From Phytopseudomonas daroniae (GTDB lineage Bacteria; Pseudomonadota; Gammaproteobacteria; Pseudomonadales; Pseudomonadaceae), in contig NZ_QJUI01000005.1 in the NCBI RefSeq assembly GCF_004327285.1, forward strand, positions 1 to 64,000: a stretch of 64,000 nucleotides of DNA, written 5' to 3'. Position numbers and translations under genes: made by a program. The notes below the pieces were generated by a model. That model was not told the DNA's origin, ran no database searches, and saw nothing but the letters and a program-made list of their open reading frames with translations. Each line of letters begins with the position of its first letter. Position 1 is the stretch's first letter. This document shows, one piece after another, positions 62,940 through 64,000 of this stretch.

Positions 62940-64000
62940 ATGCTCGATCTACTCAATGACTTAATCTGGAGCAAAGTACTGATCGTCATGCTGGTGGGCC
63001 TCGGGCTCTACTTCAGCATCCGCTCGCGTTTCGTTCAGTTCCGCTATTTCACCAGCATGTTCCAGATTTTCAGCCAGGCCCTGGTGCGCAAGCCAGGGCA
63101 GCTCAGTTCGTTCCAGGCATTGATGCTCAGCGTCGCCGGCCGAGTCGGTGCCGGCAACATCGCCGGCGTGGCGGTGGCCATCACCCTGGGCGGCCCTGGT
63201 GCGGTGTTCTGGATGTGGCTGGTCGCGCTGGTCGGCATGGCCACCAGTTACTTCGAGTGCTCCCTGGCACAGCTGTACAAGCGCAACGAAGGTGACGGCA
63301 CCTACCGCGGCGGCCCGGCCTTCTACATTCTGCATGGCCTGGGCCAACGCTGGCTGGCGGTGGTGTTCTCCATCCTCCTGCTGGTCACCTTCGGTTTCGG
63401 CTTCAACGCTCTGCAATCGTTTACCGTGGCCAGCTCCATGCACGACACCTTCGGTATTCCCGAGTGGATCAGCGGTGTCTTTCTGGTGTGCATCATTGGT
63501 CTGATCATCTTCGGCGGCATCAAACGCATCGCCAAGTTTGCCGATGTACTGGTGCCGGTCATGGCCGGCTCGTACATCGCCATCGCTCTGTTCGTCATCG
63601 GCAGCAATATCTCCCAGGTGCCGGATGTCTTCATGTTGATCGTGCGCAGCGCCTTCGGCCTTGAACCGGCATTCGCTGGCGGCATCGGTGCGGCCATCAT
63701 CATGGGCGTCAAGCGTGGCCTGTTCTCCAACGAGGCCGGCCTGGGCAGTGCGCCGAACGTGGCCGCCGTGGCCGCCGTGGCGCACCCGGCTTCCCAGGGC
63801 GTGGTGCAGTCGCTGAGCGTGTTCATCGATACCCTGATCATCTGCACCTGCACCGCGATGATCATCCTGCTATCGGGCACCTACGCGCCAGGCAGTGAAG
63901 TGGGTGGTGTGATCCTCACCCAGAGCGCTCTGGCCTCCATTGTCGGTGAGTGGGGACGGGTATTCATCAGCATCGCCCTGGCACTGTTCGTGTTCACCAC
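62940..64000 (+). CDS. Alanine:cation symporter (AGCS family), 5' part
   Basis: The window ends within this gene; 353 residues are visible, covering about eight or nine helices of a sodium:alanine symporter. The N-terminus MLDLLNDLIWSKVLIVMLVG, VAGRVGAGNIAGVAVAITLG, GDGTYRGGPAFYILHG and KRGLFSNEAGLGSAPNVAA are AGCS hallmarks. The ATG at 62940 follows AGGAAG. The CA motif just upstream suggests catabolite repression. Confidence 0.93.
   Translation, partial: MLDLLNDLIWSKVLIVMLVGLGLYFSIRSRFVQFRYFTSMFQIFSQALVRKPGQLSSFQALMLSVAGRVGAGNIAGVAVAITLGGPGAVFWMWLVALVGMATSYFECSLAQLYKRNEGDGTYRGGPAFYILHGLGQRWLAVVFSILLLVTFGFGFNALQSFTVASSMHDTFGIPEWISGVFLVCIIGLIIFGGIKRIAKFADVLVPVMAGSYIAIALFVIGSNISQVPDVFMLIVRSAFGLEPAFAGGIGAAIIMGVKRGLFSNEAGLGSAPNVAAVAAVAHPASQGVVQSLSVFIDTLIICTCTAMIILLSGTYAPGSEVGGVILTQSALASIVGEWGRVFISIALALFVFT

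Overview
The window is high-GC gammaproteobacterial chromosome. Gene content and order point to Pseudomonas: an mtlEFGKDYZ mannitol operon, a LexA-controlled PA0069-type radical SAM gene, a TriABC-like efflux operon, prlC-yheV, a VgrG1b/Tse7-type type VI secretion (T6SS) cluster, purEK and aatJQMP-aauSR. Several intergenic repeats recall the P. mendocina/oleovorans (Ectopseudomonas) side of the genus, but that is inference. No rRNA, tRNA, CRISPR array, transposase or prophage was seen. No part of the window is free of genes for more than about 750 bp.

Layout. 1-10.9 kb (minus strand): a mannitol/arabitol catabolic unit. It comprises MtlR activator, MtlEFGK ABC importer, mannitol 2-dehydrogenase, xylulokinase and fructokinase, followed by a glucose-6-phosphate isomerase cut by the window edge. 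Together they turn imported mannitol into fructose, fructose-6-P and glucose-6-P for the Entner-Doudoroff route. 11-13 kb: beta-carbonic anhydrase and an SOS-controlled radical SAM protein. 13.2-18.6 kb: an RND efflux operon with two membrane-fusion lipoproteins; the second carries a 132-bp in-frame repeat insertion in its signal peptide. 18.7-25.4 kb: a bile-acid/sodium symporter-like protein with a divergent AraC regulator, two uncharacterised proteins, an FAD-linked oxidase and an MFS organic-acid transporter. 25.4-29.3 kb: a control region with two related palindromes, then a tctCBA-type tripartite carboxylate transporter. 29.6-36.2 kb: yheV-prlC, a gamma-carbonic anhydrase-like protein, a Xre-RES toxin-antitoxin pair, a GNAT acetyltransferase, a SolA/MSOX-family oxidase and an HD phosphohydrolase.

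36.5-47.1 kb: an orphan T6SS spike island. VgrG with a 16-residue repeat needle, a DUF6484 protein, a DUF2169 protein, a ketosynthase-fold protein lacking its catalytic residues, a PAAR-GHH nuclease effector (Tse7-like), its immunity protein and a HEAT-repeat protein follow one another with overlapping or near-overlapping ends. Next to them is a lower-GC module of two duplicated exported DUF6795-type proteins and a class-3 lipase. This is read as a second, phospholipase-type effector with tandem periplasmic immunity proteins, and it is the best candidate for an undescribed system here.

47.1-51 kb: DUF3299 protein, GlsB/YeaQ protein, purK-purE, alcohol dehydrogenase, and a small gene broken by an amber codon. 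51.1-60.8 kb: the acidic amino acid system aatJQMP with its two-component regulators aauS-aauR, a HypT-like LysR regulator and aspartate ammonia-lyase; an AauR-type palindrome and a sigma54 promoter precede aatJ. 60.8-64 kb: a family-3 solute-binding protein, an HTH regulator and the start of an alanine/sodium symporter.

Three themes cut across the window. A dispersed palindromic repeat with GTAGGGTGG ends supplies, in the same reading phase, the TAG stop codon of three unrelated genes. AAnAANAA (Hfq/Crc catabolite repression) motifs precede mtlE, mtlR, aatJ, the alanine symporter and a possible small ORF ahead of tctC. Other REP-like or tandem repeats mark many gene boundaries.
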